NCBI GenBank assembly: GCA_947597925.1
Contig: CANQFA010000006.1
Span: forward strand, 18,287-82,286
Source: an uncultured Clostridia bacterium
Lineage (GTDB): Bacteria; Bacillota; Clostridia; Christensenellales; Borkfalkiaceae
DNA length: 64,000 nucleotides
Direction of reading: 5' to 3'
Positions 17,012 through 23,906 of the stretch are shown here, one piece after another. Both the position numbers and the translations under genes were made by a program. Each line of letters begins with the position of its first letter. Positions within the stretch are counted from its first letter, which is position 1. The notes under the pieces are model-generated. The model ran no database searches and was not told the origin of the DNA. It saw nothing but the letters and a program-made list of their open reading frames with translations.

Positions 17012-17660
17012 ATGCAAGAAAGCAGGTAAAATCTTCGATCGCAAGGAGGATGCCCGGGAGCCGCACGGCTCCGACCGCCACGGTCTGCATGCCTGCGGCG
17101 AGCCCCGCGCGGATTCCCGCCTCGGAGTCCTCGAAGACGGCACAGCGGCGGGGCGGCACCCCGAGCGCCTTCGCCGCCGCGAGGAAGAGATCGGGTGCCG
17201 GCTTTTTGGGAAGGGGCAGGTCGGCGCCGAGAAAGGCAGAGAGGAGGGGGAGGATCCCGAAGCGTTCGGCGAGCGTCCGCGCCTGTGCGCTCGAAGTCGC
17301 GACCGCGGCGGGGATGCCGTTTGCTTTCAATTTCTCTAAAAAGGGCAGGACGCCGCCGAGGAGATCGGCCTCGGAGAGCGCCGCCGTCATGCGGGAATAG
17401 GCCGCTTGTTTTCTCGAGAAGAGTGCCTCGCGCTCCTCTTCGGAAAAGGGCCTTCCCGCTTTTTTTTCGAGGAAGGCGGCGATAAAGGGGCGCCCCGTGC
17501 TGCGGAGGGGGAGATATTCCTCCTCCGAGAGGGTGAGCCCGAGCGGCGCGCATGCCTCCACCCACGAGGCGTGATGATAGCGCTCGGTGTCGAGGATGAC
17601 GCCGTCGAAGTCAAAGATACAGGCCTCCGCCGCGATGGGCCCATGGCGAAATTCAGACAC
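17010..17660 (-). CDS. HAD hydrolase, beta-phosphoglucomutase-like
   Basis: Haloacid-dehalogenase-like phosphatase/mutase of 216 aa. Motif I FDFDGVILDTE (residues 16-26, nucleophilic Asp plus general acid), motif II ATSSAQA, motif III lysine in PKKPAPDLFL and motif IV FEDSEAGIRAG are all present, and an alpha-helical cap lies between motifs I and II. This pattern is shared by beta-phosphoglucomutase and sugar-phosphate phosphatases. GTG 17660 is the only suitable start, with GGAGG in position, and it overlaps the preceding inositol phosphatase gene by eight bases. Substrate inferred only. Confidence 0.85.
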   Translation of the reverse strand: MSEFRHGPIAAEACIFDFDGVILDTERYHHASWVEACAPLGLTLSEEEYLPLRSTGRPFIAAFLEKKAGRPFSEEEREALFSRKQAAYSRMTAALSEADLLGGVLPFLEKLKANGIPAAVATSSAQARTLAERFGILPLLSAFLGADLPLPKKPAPDLFLAAAKALGVPPRRCAVFEDSEAGIRAGLAAGMQTVAVGAVRLPGILLAIEDFTCFLA

Positions 17661-18420
17661 GCAGGGCCTCCTTTACGAGGACAAAGAGCTCCTCGCTTGC
17701 GCAGGCGATCACGCCCTCATCTCCCCAGCGATAGGGGCCGCCGTCTTCATTGGAGAGAAGGGCGCCCGCCTCCCGTGCGAGCAAGATCCCGGGGGCGAGA
17801 TCCCACACATTTTTCGTGAAGACCACCGCGCCGTCCGTCCCGCCCGAGGCGAGGGCGGAGAAGTCGACGGAGGCCGCCCCGAACATGCGCACCTTCGCGA
17901 TCTTCCCCATGAGGGCGGCGACCGCTCCGTGCTGCCTTGCGGCGATGTCCTTCCGCCTGTGCGGATAGTCGCCGAAGCTTACCAGAGAATGGCATATCTC
18001 GCGCCTCTTCACGGACATGGGTGCCCCGTTTTTTGTGCATCCCCTGCCGCGCTCGGCATAATAGAGGTCGGAAAAGGCAGGAAAAAAGACGGCGGAGCAC
18101 AAGATCTCCCCGTCCGAAAGCAGGGCCGCCTGCACCCCGTAGAGGGGGAGACCGCCCGCGAAATTATAGGTGCCGTCGATGGGGTCGAGCGTCCACACCC
18201 GACCGCGGAGAAAGTCCGCCTCCGAAGAGGTCTCCTCGCCGCAGATCGTGTCCGCGGGAAAGCGCGCCGACAGAACTTTTTTCAGCTCCTCCTCGAGTGC
18301 GAGGTCGACGTCCGTCACGATGTCAAAGGCCGACTTTTGCCTTACCTCCGACTTGCCGCGGAGGCTGCGCCGCGCGGCCGCGGGAAGCTCTTCCGTGAGA
18401 AATGCCCGTTCTTTTTCCAT
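17653..18420 (-). CDS. suhB: Inositol monophosphatase family protein
   Basis: Magnesium-dependent phosphatase of the IMPase/FBPase-like superfamily. Metal-binding motifs are GEETS (Glu), DPIDGTYNF and WDLAPGILLAREAGA near the C-terminus. 255 aa from ATG 18420; an upstream in-frame ATG at 18492 would run through the rrf2 stop, so the shorter start is preferred. Sits at the 3' part of the iscS-iscU-rrf2 transcript, 17 bases after rrf2. It may act on inositol phosphates, other sugar phosphates or PAP; not decidable from sequence. Confidence 0.85.
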   Translation of the reverse strand: MEKERAFLTEELPAAARRSLRGKSEVRQKSAFDIVTDVDLALEEELKKVLSARFPADTICGEETSSEADFLRGRVWTLDPIDGTYNFAGGLPLYGVQAALLSDGEILCSAVFFPAFSDLYYAERGRGCTKNGAPMSVKRREICHSLVSFGDYPHRRKDIAARQHGAVAALMGKIAKVRMFGAASVDFSALASGGTDGAVVFTKNVWDLAPGILLAREAGALLSNEDGGPYRWGDEGVIACASEELFVLVKEALRV

Positions 18421-18437
18421 ACTGTCCGTCCCGAAAT

Positions 18438-18842
18438 TCAGTCCTTTTGCGGCATGAGGTCGACGAGGGTATACCGCGAGAGAAATTCCCACACCGTCTC
18501 GTCAAGGGCGCGCCATACGGGGAGAGAGGGGCAGGTCGCCGCATTGGGGCAGGCCGCCTCCTTCCCGCCCGTGCAGTCCGTCGCGGCGAGGGATTCCTCC
18601 GCCGCATGCAATACCTCGGAGAGGGGATATTCTTCGGGCGCGCGGGTGAGGAGATATCCGCCCGCCTTGCCCCGTTTGCTCTCCACGAGGTTGGCCTTTA
18701 CGAGGGACCGCACGATGCTCTCGGCATATTTGAAGGGGATCTGCTCCCCCTCCGCGATCTCGCGAAGAGAGGCGCTCTCCGTGCGTGTCGCGAGGGCCGC
18801 CATGATGCGGAGGGCATATCTTCCCCGCGTGGAGATGATCAT
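18438..18842 (-). CDS. Rrf2-family transcriptional regulator (IscR-like)
   Basis: Dimeric winged-helix repressor of 134 aa. The N-terminal HTH region (STRGRYALRIMAALA, then SLREIAEGEQIPFKYAESIV) is typical of Rrf2. Three cysteines, C90, C98 and C104, lie in the loop that in IscR holds a [2Fe-2S] cluster, so iron-sulfur sensing is likely. It is co-transcribed behind iscS and iscU (ATGA overlap with iscU), and a perfect palindrome covers the operon promoter, so negative autoregulation is the simplest model. Confidence 0.9.
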   Translation of the reverse strand: MIISTRGRYALRIMAALATRTESASLREIAEGEQIPFKYAESIVRSLVKANLVESKRGKAGGYLLTRAPEEYPLSEVLHAAEESLAATDCTGGKEAACPNAATCPSLPVWRALDETVWEFLSRYTLVDLMPQKD

Positions 18843-19291
18843 TCCCCGTCCTCGTCTGCCGTGTGGTCGTGCTCGTGGGCACAGAGCGCACAGGGGAACT
18901 TCGCCTCGTCGTAGGGGACGCCGTTGCGCTTGTAATAGTCCAGAATGGCCGCCTGCACCGCCTGCTCGGCGAGCACGGAGCAGTGGAGCTTATAGGCGGG
19001 GAGCCCGCCGAGGGCCTCGGTGACCGCCTTATTGGTGAGGGTGAGGGCCTCGTCGAGGCTCTTGCCTTTTATCATCTCCGTCGCCATGGAGCTCGTGGCA
19101 ATGGCGCTGCCGCAGCCGAAGGTCTCGAACTTGACATCGACGATGATGCCGTCCCGGACCTTGATATACATCTTCATGATGTCGCCGCACTTGGCATTTC
19201 CCACTTCGCCCACGCCGTCGGCATCCTCTATGATGCCCACATTGCGGGGGTTGCGGAAATGGTCCATCACTTTTTCACTGTAGAGAGACAT
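18839..19291 (-). CDS. iscU: Iron-sulfur cluster scaffold IscU/NifU N-terminal type
   Basis: Scaffold on which IscS and an iron source build [2Fe-2S] clusters. The three ligand cysteines are in GNAKCGD (about C35), TFGCGSA (about C60) and LHCSVLA (about C104). 150 aa; after the domain there is a short C-terminal CALCAHEHDH tail rich in Cys and His that may bind metal. 21 bases separate it from iscS. Confidence 0.93.
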   Translation of the reverse strand: MSLYSEKVMDHFRNPRNVGIIEDADGVGEVGNAKCGDIMKMYIKVRDGIIVDVKFETFGCGSAIATSSMATEMIKGKSLDEALTLTNKAVTEALGGLPAYKLHCSVLAEQAVQAAILDYYKRNGVPYDEAKFPCALCAHEHDHTADEDGE

Positions 19292-19312
19292 AACTTTTCT
19301 CCTTGTCTTGCA

Positions 19313-20500
19313 TTATAAAATGAATTGCCGCTTGCCTTCCAGAAGGTCGCGCCAGACGGGGGACATGTTGCGAAGGTAGCTCACGACTTCGGTGACCGAC
19401 GCTATGAGGTAGTCGACCTCCTCCTCGGTATTCTCCGCGCCGAGGGTGAGGCGAAGGGATCCGTGCGCCACATCATGCACCCGCCCGATCGCGAGCAGCA
19501 CATGCGAAGGGTCCAGCGAGCCCGAAGTGCACGCCGAGCCCGAGGAGGCGCAGATGCCCTTTTCATCGAGAAGGAGGAGGAGCGATTCGCCCTCGATGCC
19601 CTCGAAGCAGAAGCTCACATTGGAGGGAAGGCGCCGCACTCTGTCGCCGTTGAGGGCGCAGTGAGGGATCTTTTCGAGTCCCTCGATCAGGCGGTCCTGC
19701 AGACGGCGCATGACAGCGGCCGCGGCACCCATGCCCGCGATGGACTCTTTGAGAGCCTCGGTCATGGCGGCGATCGCGGGGAGGTCCTCGGTGCCCGCGC
19801 GCCGATTCCTTTCCTGTGCGCCGCCCTCTATGAGCGGAGAGAGGGGAGCACCCGTACGGCAGTACAGCGCACCCACGCCCTTGGGGCCCGAGAACTTATG
19901 CGCGGAGAGGGCGAGGTAGTCGCACGAGAGCTCCTTTACATTGACGGGCACATGCCCCACGGCCTGCACCGCATCGGTATGGAAGAGGACGCCCCGCGCC
20001 CTGCACAATGCACCGATCTCGGCGACGGGCTGGAGGGTGCCTATCTCATTGTTGGCGAACATGACCGAGACGAGGGCGGTGGAATCGTCGATCGCCGCCT
20101 CCACATCTTTCACGTCCACGATGCCCTGCGTGCCGACGGGGAGGAGGACGACCTTGAAGCCCTCCTTTTCGAGCTTTTCGAGGGTGTGCAGGACGGCATG
20201 ATGCTCTATGGCGGTGGAGATGAGCTTGGTCTTGCCCTTTTTCTTCCCCGCATAGGCTGCCGAGCGGATGGCCTGATTGTCGCTCTCACTCCCGCCCGAG
20301 GTGAAGTAGATCTCGCGCGGCGCGGCCCCGAGCATGGCAGCGATCTGTCCGCGGCAGTCCTCCAGAACCTCCTTTGCCCGCTGACCCGCGGTGTGCAGAG
20401 AGGAGGGGTTGCCGTAAAATTCCCTTGCGGTTTCGAGATAGACCTGCGCGGCGCGCTCCGTGAGCTTGGTCGTCGCCGCATGGTCTGCATAGATCTTCAT
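19313..20500 (-). CDS. iscS: Cysteine desulfurase
   Basis: PLP enzyme that takes sulfur from cysteine for cluster assembly. N-terminal YADHAATTKL, PLP lysine in SAHKFSGPKGVG, and the mobile catalytic cysteine in SSGSACTSGS are visible. 395 aa from ATG 20500 with GGAG upstream. The frame continues to 20578, but that extension crosses the promoter and operator and is not coding. First gene of the isc operon. Confidence 0.95.
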   Translation of the reverse strand: MKIYADHAATTKLTERAAQVYLETAREFYGNPSSLHTAGQRAKEVLEDCRGQIAAMLGAAPREIYFTSGGSESDNQAIRSAAYAGKKKGKTKLISTAIEHHAVLHTLEKLEKEGFKVVLLPVGTQGIVDVKDVEAAIDDSTALVSVMFANNEIGTLQPVAEIGALCRARGVLFHTDAVQAVGHVPVNVKELSCDYLALSAHKFSGPKGVGALYCRTGAPLSPLIEGGAQERNRRAGTEDLPAIAAMTEALKESIAGMGAAAAVMRRLQDRLIEGLEKIPHCALNGDRVRRLPSNVSFCFEGIEGESLLLLLDEKGICASSGSACTSGSLDPSHVLLAIGRVHDVAHGSLRLTLGAENTEEEVDYLIASVTEVVSYLRNMSPVWRDLLEGKRQFIL

Positions 20501-20512
20501 GGTGGTCTCCGT

Positions 20513-20537
20513 AATTCCTATCATTTCGATAGGAATT
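20513..20537. promoter_or_regulatory. Putative Rrf2/IscR operator
   Basis: Perfect 10-bp inverted repeat AATTCCTATC / GATAGGAATT separated by 5 bases. It overlaps the -10 box of the iscS promoter and the start of transcription, the expected place for a repressor site. Confidence 0.72.
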
Positions 20538-20563
20538 ATAACACAAGCATGTGCCCCTGTCAA
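20535..20563 (-). promoter_or_regulatory. Promoter of the iscS-iscU-rrf2 operon
   Basis: Full consensus on the minus strand: TTGACA (20558-20563), 17-base spacer, TATAAT (20535-20540). Confidence 0.9.
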
Positions 20564-20650
20564 GCATTTCACACGCAAATTCCACGCATGGGGTAAAATA
20601 TCCCTCTACGAGAGGGGGAATGACGCAGAGGGAACGACGGGGCGTTTTAT

Positions 20651-20825
20651 TATGTCACCCTGAGCGAAGTCGAAGGGCCGCCGCAGTCTTACCAATACGT
20701 CATTTCGCCCCGACCGAGGCTTCTTTTGTGCTCTAAGGTCGGCACGAGGAGCGCAGCGACGAAGTACGACCGAAGGGAGGAGAAATCTCAAGCATGAGAT
20801 TCCTCACTGCGTTCGGAATGACATA
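20651..20825. repeat. Palindromic-ended dispersed-type repeat (MITE-like)
   Basis: The ends are imperfect inverted repeats: the left begins TATGTCACCCTGAGCGAAGT and the right, read on the other strand, begins TATGTCATTCCGAACGCAGT. A further small hairpin AATCTCA-AGCA-TGAGATT lies inside the right end. It has no open reading frame. Such ends are common in dispersed intergenic repeats of gut Firmicutes; copy number in this genome cannot be seen here. Confidence 0.5.
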
Positions 20826-20870
20826 AGGAGGGGCGCCAAGACAATACGTCATACCCTACTTCTACGCGAA

Positions 20871-20896
20871 AAAACCGCACCCATGGTGCGGTTTTT
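20871..20896. terminator. Hairpin with flanking A and T runs
   Basis: CCGCACC/GGTGCGG with CAT loop, AAAA before and TTTTT after, so it could stop transcripts from either side. No gene ends directly next to it; it may shield the accessory patch. Confidence 0.6.
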
Positions 20897-20973
20897 GAGT
20901 TTTTAAGTCTTGTCGCAGTACAGGCCCGATTTACACGGAATGTACAAAACTAATTTACCTGTTTGCGGGCACG

Positions 20974-21186
20974 CACGCAGCAGCCGGTATGCCTTATATC
21001 ATAGCGCGGGGGAAGGGGGAAAGTAAACCGATTTTCTATATATATGGTATAAAAAGGGTAGAAAAAAAGGACCTTACGGTATGGTAGGATCCTTTTTATG
21101 ATTGAATTCTGCTGTAAAGATATATATGTCCCGACAGGAAGATTTATTTTGTATCTTTCATGTAAATTGGGGTTGTATCTTTACAA
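20974..21186. repeat. 213-bp direct repeat, copy 1 (S18 3' flank)
   Basis: Identical by eye over all 213 bases to 22435-22647. It includes an A-run/T-run hairpin (AAAAAGGA at 21064-21071 with TCCTTTTT at 21090-21097) that would terminate minus-strand S18 transcripts, and a 10-bp inverted repeat TGTAAAGATA / TATCTTTACA (21113-21122 and 21176-21185). It ends 9 bases from an S18 stop codon, as copy 2 does from the rpsR stop (10 bases). The short open frame inside is the same in both copies and looks non-coding. Confidence 0.9.
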
Positions 21187-21195
21187 ACAAATTTG

Positions 21196-21279
21196 TCATT
21201 CCGCTCTGAAAGGCAACAGCGAGGCGACCCGCGCGCGTTTGATAGCGACGGCGAGCTCTCTTTGGTGCTTGGCACAGGT
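21196..21279 (-). pseudogene. 3'-end remnant of a second ribosomal protein S18 gene
   Basis: On the minus strand, 27 codons plus a TGA stop encode a segment beginning TCAKHQREL and ending LLPFRAE, which matches the C-terminus of the live rpsR at 21 of 27 positions while differing at many silent sites. Upstream coding sequence is missing; the LRR promoter takes its place. It is therefore a diverged fragment, not a fresh copy. Confidence 0.85.
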
Positions 21280-21286
21280 CTCCCCA

Positions 21287-21315
21287 TTGACAAACGCAAA
21301 GGCATGTGATATAAT
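21287..21315 (+). promoter_or_regulatory. Promoter of the LRR gene
   Basis: Perfect consensus TTGACA (21287-21292), 17-base spacer, TATAAT (21310-21315), immediately beyond the S18 remnant. Confidence 0.88.
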
Positions 21316-21379
21316 GAAACCGTCCCGCTGCTTACACGGCGATAGGGGGCGCACAGAGCGTTCTCAAGGAGAGATACAA

Positions 21380-22417
21380 ATGGGATTTGATTTCGTCTTC
21401 GAAAAGGATAAGGAGCAGAGCGGATACAATTTGTGCGGGGTCAAGGGCATTAAAGACGGCGGGGAATACGATCTTCTCGAGATCCCGTCGAGATACGCAG
21501 GCCTGCCTGTGGTCGGGATCAAGCGTTTATTCGTCGATAACTGGAATCGCTATCCCACCCATATCAAGCATGTCATTTTGCCCGAGACGCTCGGGTATTT
21601 CGATCCGGATATCGATGTCCAAAATACAATCATAGACACGTTGACTGTTCGCGGCTGGGTGCCGAAATATATCGCTCCGCTGTGGAAGTACTATTGGTCG
21701 GAGAATGCAAAATGGCTCTGCGCCCAGAGGTGTCCGTTCAAAGTGATTACGCTCATCTTTGAAAAGGGGGAGATCCCTCCTCACTTCTTTCTACAACACG
21801 GAGTAAGACATGTGACGATCGGAAATGGCGTGACGCAGATCGGTCCGAGAGCATTTGAGCAAACGTGTATAGAGCGCGTCAAAATACCCTCCTCCGTCCT
21901 CCATATCGGAGAAGGCGCGTTCAGAGGGGCTCCGCTTACCGAGGTGACGCTGTCCGAGGGACTCCAAAGCATCGGCACGAAGGCATTCTTGTTTCGGTAT
22001 TCGCGGAATTCACGGCAGGGCTTGGAGAGCAGTTTCAAACACCTCTCCATTCCCTCCACCGTCAAGGAGATCGGCGCGGAAGCATTCGATGTGAGCATCG
22101 TAGACCGTAATTCGATGAAGGGAAGAGATTGGAGATTCGAGGTCCCGTCCCGTTTCAGGTATGATTCCAGCCAGTATTACAGTACCCGTCGGATCCCATA
22201 TGTCAATGCGGAGGAGGAGAAAAGCGCGAAATGGAATGCAGAGAACGCTTCTTCGATTATCAAAATATGGTTGGATGCAGAAGATCCGGGGCGGCTTTCA
22301 AGCAGCGGCGGATGCTGGAACTATGGCATGAATAGGAAGTTCAGTATGTACGACCTCATCTGCGGTTATGCTCGCGGCCGCATGTTTTCTACGGGTCATA
22401 ATCCATGTTATTGGTAA
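21380..22417 (+). CDS. BspA-type leucine-rich repeat protein
   Basis: 345-aa protein with LRR_5/BspA-like repeats (VRHVTIGNGVTQIGPRAF, ERVKIPSSVLHIGEGAF, TEVTLSEGLQSIGTKAF, then LSIPSTVKEIGAEAF). No signal peptide, membrane segment or sorting signal is seen, so it is probably cytoplasmic, unlike surface BspA proteins. The start is set by AAGGAGAG at 21366-21373 before ATG 21380. A C-terminal part rich in Trp, Tyr and Ser does not match the repeats. Codon use and lower G+C differ from neighbours, and it is bracketed by 213-bp direct repeats and two S18 3' ends, so it looks acquired. Function unknown; LRR proteins usually bind proteins. Confidence 0.82.
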   Translation: MGFDFVFEKDKEQSGYNLCGVKGIKDGGEYDLLEIPSRYAGLPVVGIKRLFVDNWNRYPTHIKHVILPETLGYFDPDIDVQNTIIDTLTVRGWVPKYIAPLWKYYWSENAKWLCAQRCPFKVITLIFEKGEIPPHFFLQHGVRHVTIGNGVTQIGPRAFEQTCIERVKIPSSVLHIGEGAFRGAPLTEVTLSEGLQSIGTKAFLFRYSRNSRQGLESSFKHLSIPSTVKEIGAEAFDVSIVDRNSMKGRDWRFEVPSRFRYDSSQYYSTRRIPYVNAEEEKSAKWNAENASSIIKIWLDAEDPGRLSSSGGCWNYGMNRKFSMYDLICGYARGRMFSTGHNPCYW

Positions 22418-22434
22418 ATGTCTCCCAAGGCCCA

Positions 22435-22647
22435 CACGCAGCAGCCGGTATGCCTTATATCATAGCGCGGGGGAAGGGGGAAAGTAAACCGATTTTCTAT
22501 ATATATGGTATAAAAAGGGTAGAAAAAAAGGACCTTACGGTATGGTAGGATCCTTTTTATGATTGAATTCTGCTGTAAAGATATATATGTCCCGACAGGA
22601 AGATTTATTTTGTATCTTTCATGTAAATTGGGGTTGTATCTTTACAA
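22435..22647. repeat. 213-bp direct repeat, copy 2 (rpsR 3' flank)
   Basis: Second identical copy, offset 1461 bp from the first. It lies 10 bases beyond the rpsR stop codon and contains the probable terminator of the rpsF-ssb-rpsR operon (22525-22558). Confidence 0.9.
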
Positions 22648-22657
22648 GTCTTTCTTC

Positions 22658-22996
22658 TCAGTCTGCCTTGAAGGGCAGAAGAGCGGCGACGCGGGCGCGC
22701 TTGATGGCGATGGAGAGCACTCTCTGGTGCTTCGCGCAGGTACCGGTCATGCGGCGGGGGAGGATCTTGCCGCCCTCGGCCACAAACTTTCTCAGCTTCG
22801 CCACGTCCTTATAGTTGATCTCCGACTTCTCCTGGCAGAAGAGGCAGACTTTTTTGAAATTCTGCTTCTTGAAGCCCTTCTTGGGGCGTTCGGGGCGCTC
22901 GGGACGGTCACCCTTTTCACGGGGAGCTACGGGCGCTTCGGCTGCGGGAGCACTCTCCGCTTCGGCGGGAGCGGTCACAACTTCGTTCTCTTCCAT
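22658..22996 (-). CDS. rpsR: Ribosomal protein S18
   Basis: Small-subunit protein that pairs with S6. The S18 core ([15 protein letters not shown] to ALLPFKAD) occupies residues 50-112. It keeps the CxxC pair and the later Cys/His (GTCAKHQ) of the zinc-binding form. The N-terminal 45 residues are an unusual Ala/Glu/Pro then Arg/Lys/Pro extension; most S18 proteins are 70-80 aa. Third gene of the rpsF operon. A diverged remnant of its 3' end lies 1.4 kb away. Confidence 0.95.
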   Translation of the reverse strand: MEENEVVTAPAEAESAPAAEAPVAPREKGDRPERPERPKKGFKKQNFKKVCLFCQEKSEINYKDVAKLRKFVAEGGKILPRRMTGTCAKHQRVLSIAIKRARVAALLPFKAD

Positions 22997-23039
22997 AACG
23001 AAAATATCTCCTTTTTAGAATGGTGGGGGACCCGCTTTC

Positions 23040-23474
23040 TCAGAAGGGAATGTCGCCGTCGTCATCGAATGACTCGAGGGCGGGCTTTTTTCTGGCGGGT
23101 GGATTGCTCCGCTCGGGAGCGGTAGAAGGTGCGTCGTAATAATCTCCGTTTTCCGCATTTCTCGTGGTGAGGAACTCGACATCCTGGCAGATGACATCGA
23201 CCGCGGTGCGGCGCTGCCCCTGGTTGTCCTCGTACGTGCGGATCTGCACGCTGCCGGAGACTGCGACTTTAGAGCCCTTTTTCACATACTTTGCCACGGT
23301 GTCGGCGAGTCCGCGCCAAGCCGTGCAGTTAAAGAAGTCGGTCTGGCGCTCGCCGTCCTGCGACGTGTAGGAGCGGTTGACCGCGATGGAGAAGTGGCAT
23401 ACGCTGACTCCGCTGCCCGTTTCCGTGAGCTCGGGATCGCGCGTGAGATTTCCGATCAAAAACACCTTATTCAT
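23040..23474 (-). CDS. ssb: Single-stranded DNA-binding protein
   Basis: Tetrameric SSB: OB-fold in residues 1-105 (MNKVFLIGNLTRDPEL, FFNCTAWRGLADTVAKYV) followed by a flexible Pro/Arg linker and the acidic tip DDDGDIPF that docks repair and replication partners. 144 aa. Its usual place between rpsF and rpsR supports the call. Confidence 0.97.
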   Translation of the reverse strand: MNKVFLIGNLTRDPELTETGSGVSVCHFSIAVNRSYTSQDGERQTDFFNCTAWRGLADTVAKYVKKGSKVAVSGSVQIRTYEDNQGQRRTAVDVICQDVEFLTTRNAENGDYYDAPSTAPERSNPPARKKPALESFDDDGDIPF

Positions 23475-23765
23475 TTACTTTTCCTCTACTTTTGTGATGA
23501 CACAGCGGATGACGTCTGCCGAAATTCCCGCAACGCGGTTGAGTTCGGCGATGGTCTTTCCGGGTGCTCCGAAGGTCATGAGCGCGAAGAAGGCATCCGT
23601 CTTGTAGTCGATGGGGTAAGCCGTCTTCTTGACGCCCCACTTGTCGGTTGCTTCCACGCTGCCGCCCATGGACGTGACGATGTCGGCGTATTTTTTGAGT
23701 TCCGCCTCTCTCGCCTCCTCTTCCATGTCGCTTCTGAGCAGAATGAGCATCTCGTACTTCTGCAT
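23475..23765 (-). CDS. rpsF: Ribosomal protein S6
   Basis: Binds S18 and the central domain of 16S rRNA. Begins MQKYEMLILLRSDMEEEA and is 96 aa. GTG 23774 is in frame, but GGGAGGTG is spaced 7 bases from ATG 23765 and overlaps the GTG, so 23765 is preferred. Its stop adjoins the ssb start without a gap. Confidence 0.95.
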   Translation of the reverse strand: MQKYEMLILLRSDMEEEAREAELKKYADIVTSMGGSVEATDKWGVKKTAYPIDYKTDAFFALMTFGAPGKTIAELNRVAGISADVIRCVITKVEEK

Positions 23766-23778
23766 ACTTTTCACCTCC

Positions 23779-23817
23779 CGGTCTTATTCGGCGCACGGAT
23801 GGGACCGCGCGCAAGGC
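23779..23817 (-). promoter_or_regulatory. Candidate S6:S18 leader RNA element
   Basis: In the transcript a 5-bp helix CGGTC/GACCG (23813-23817 with 23779-23783) encloses a loop with two CCG triplets, ending just before the rpsF ribosome binding site. Known rpsF leaders bind the S6:S18 complex through a CCG-containing element, so autoregulation is possible. The helix is short and the call tentative. Confidence 0.3.
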
Positions 23818-23836
23818 TTGCGACTTTTGTCTTACT

Positions 23837-23865
23837 ATTATAACTTCTTTTCTCCGTCAAGTCAA
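23837..23865 (-). promoter_or_regulatory. Promoter of rpsF-ssb-rpsR
   Basis: Minus strand TTGACT (23860-23865), 17 bases, TATAAT (23837-23842). Confidence 0.85.
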
Positions 23866-23906
23866 GGCCTTTTGCATGGCCGCGGAGATTTTTCCGAAAA
23901 TTTCTC

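Larger units (their letters stand above)
20564..21379. other. Gene-poor accessory interval
   Basis: No gene was recognised here apart from an S18 3'-end remnant. It holds a palindromic dispersed-type repeat (20651-20825), a strong hairpin (20871-20896), the first 213-bp direct repeat (20974-21186), the S18 remnant (21196-21279) and the LRR gene promoter (21287-21315). Base composition is lower in G+C than the flanks after 20900. Confidence 0.7.

Noticed and set aside
21098..21379. Extension of the LRR frame upstream to an ATG in the 213-bp repeat
   Set aside because: The same short peptide is open in both repeat copies but continues into unrelated sequence; promoter and a good RBS place the LRR start at 21380.
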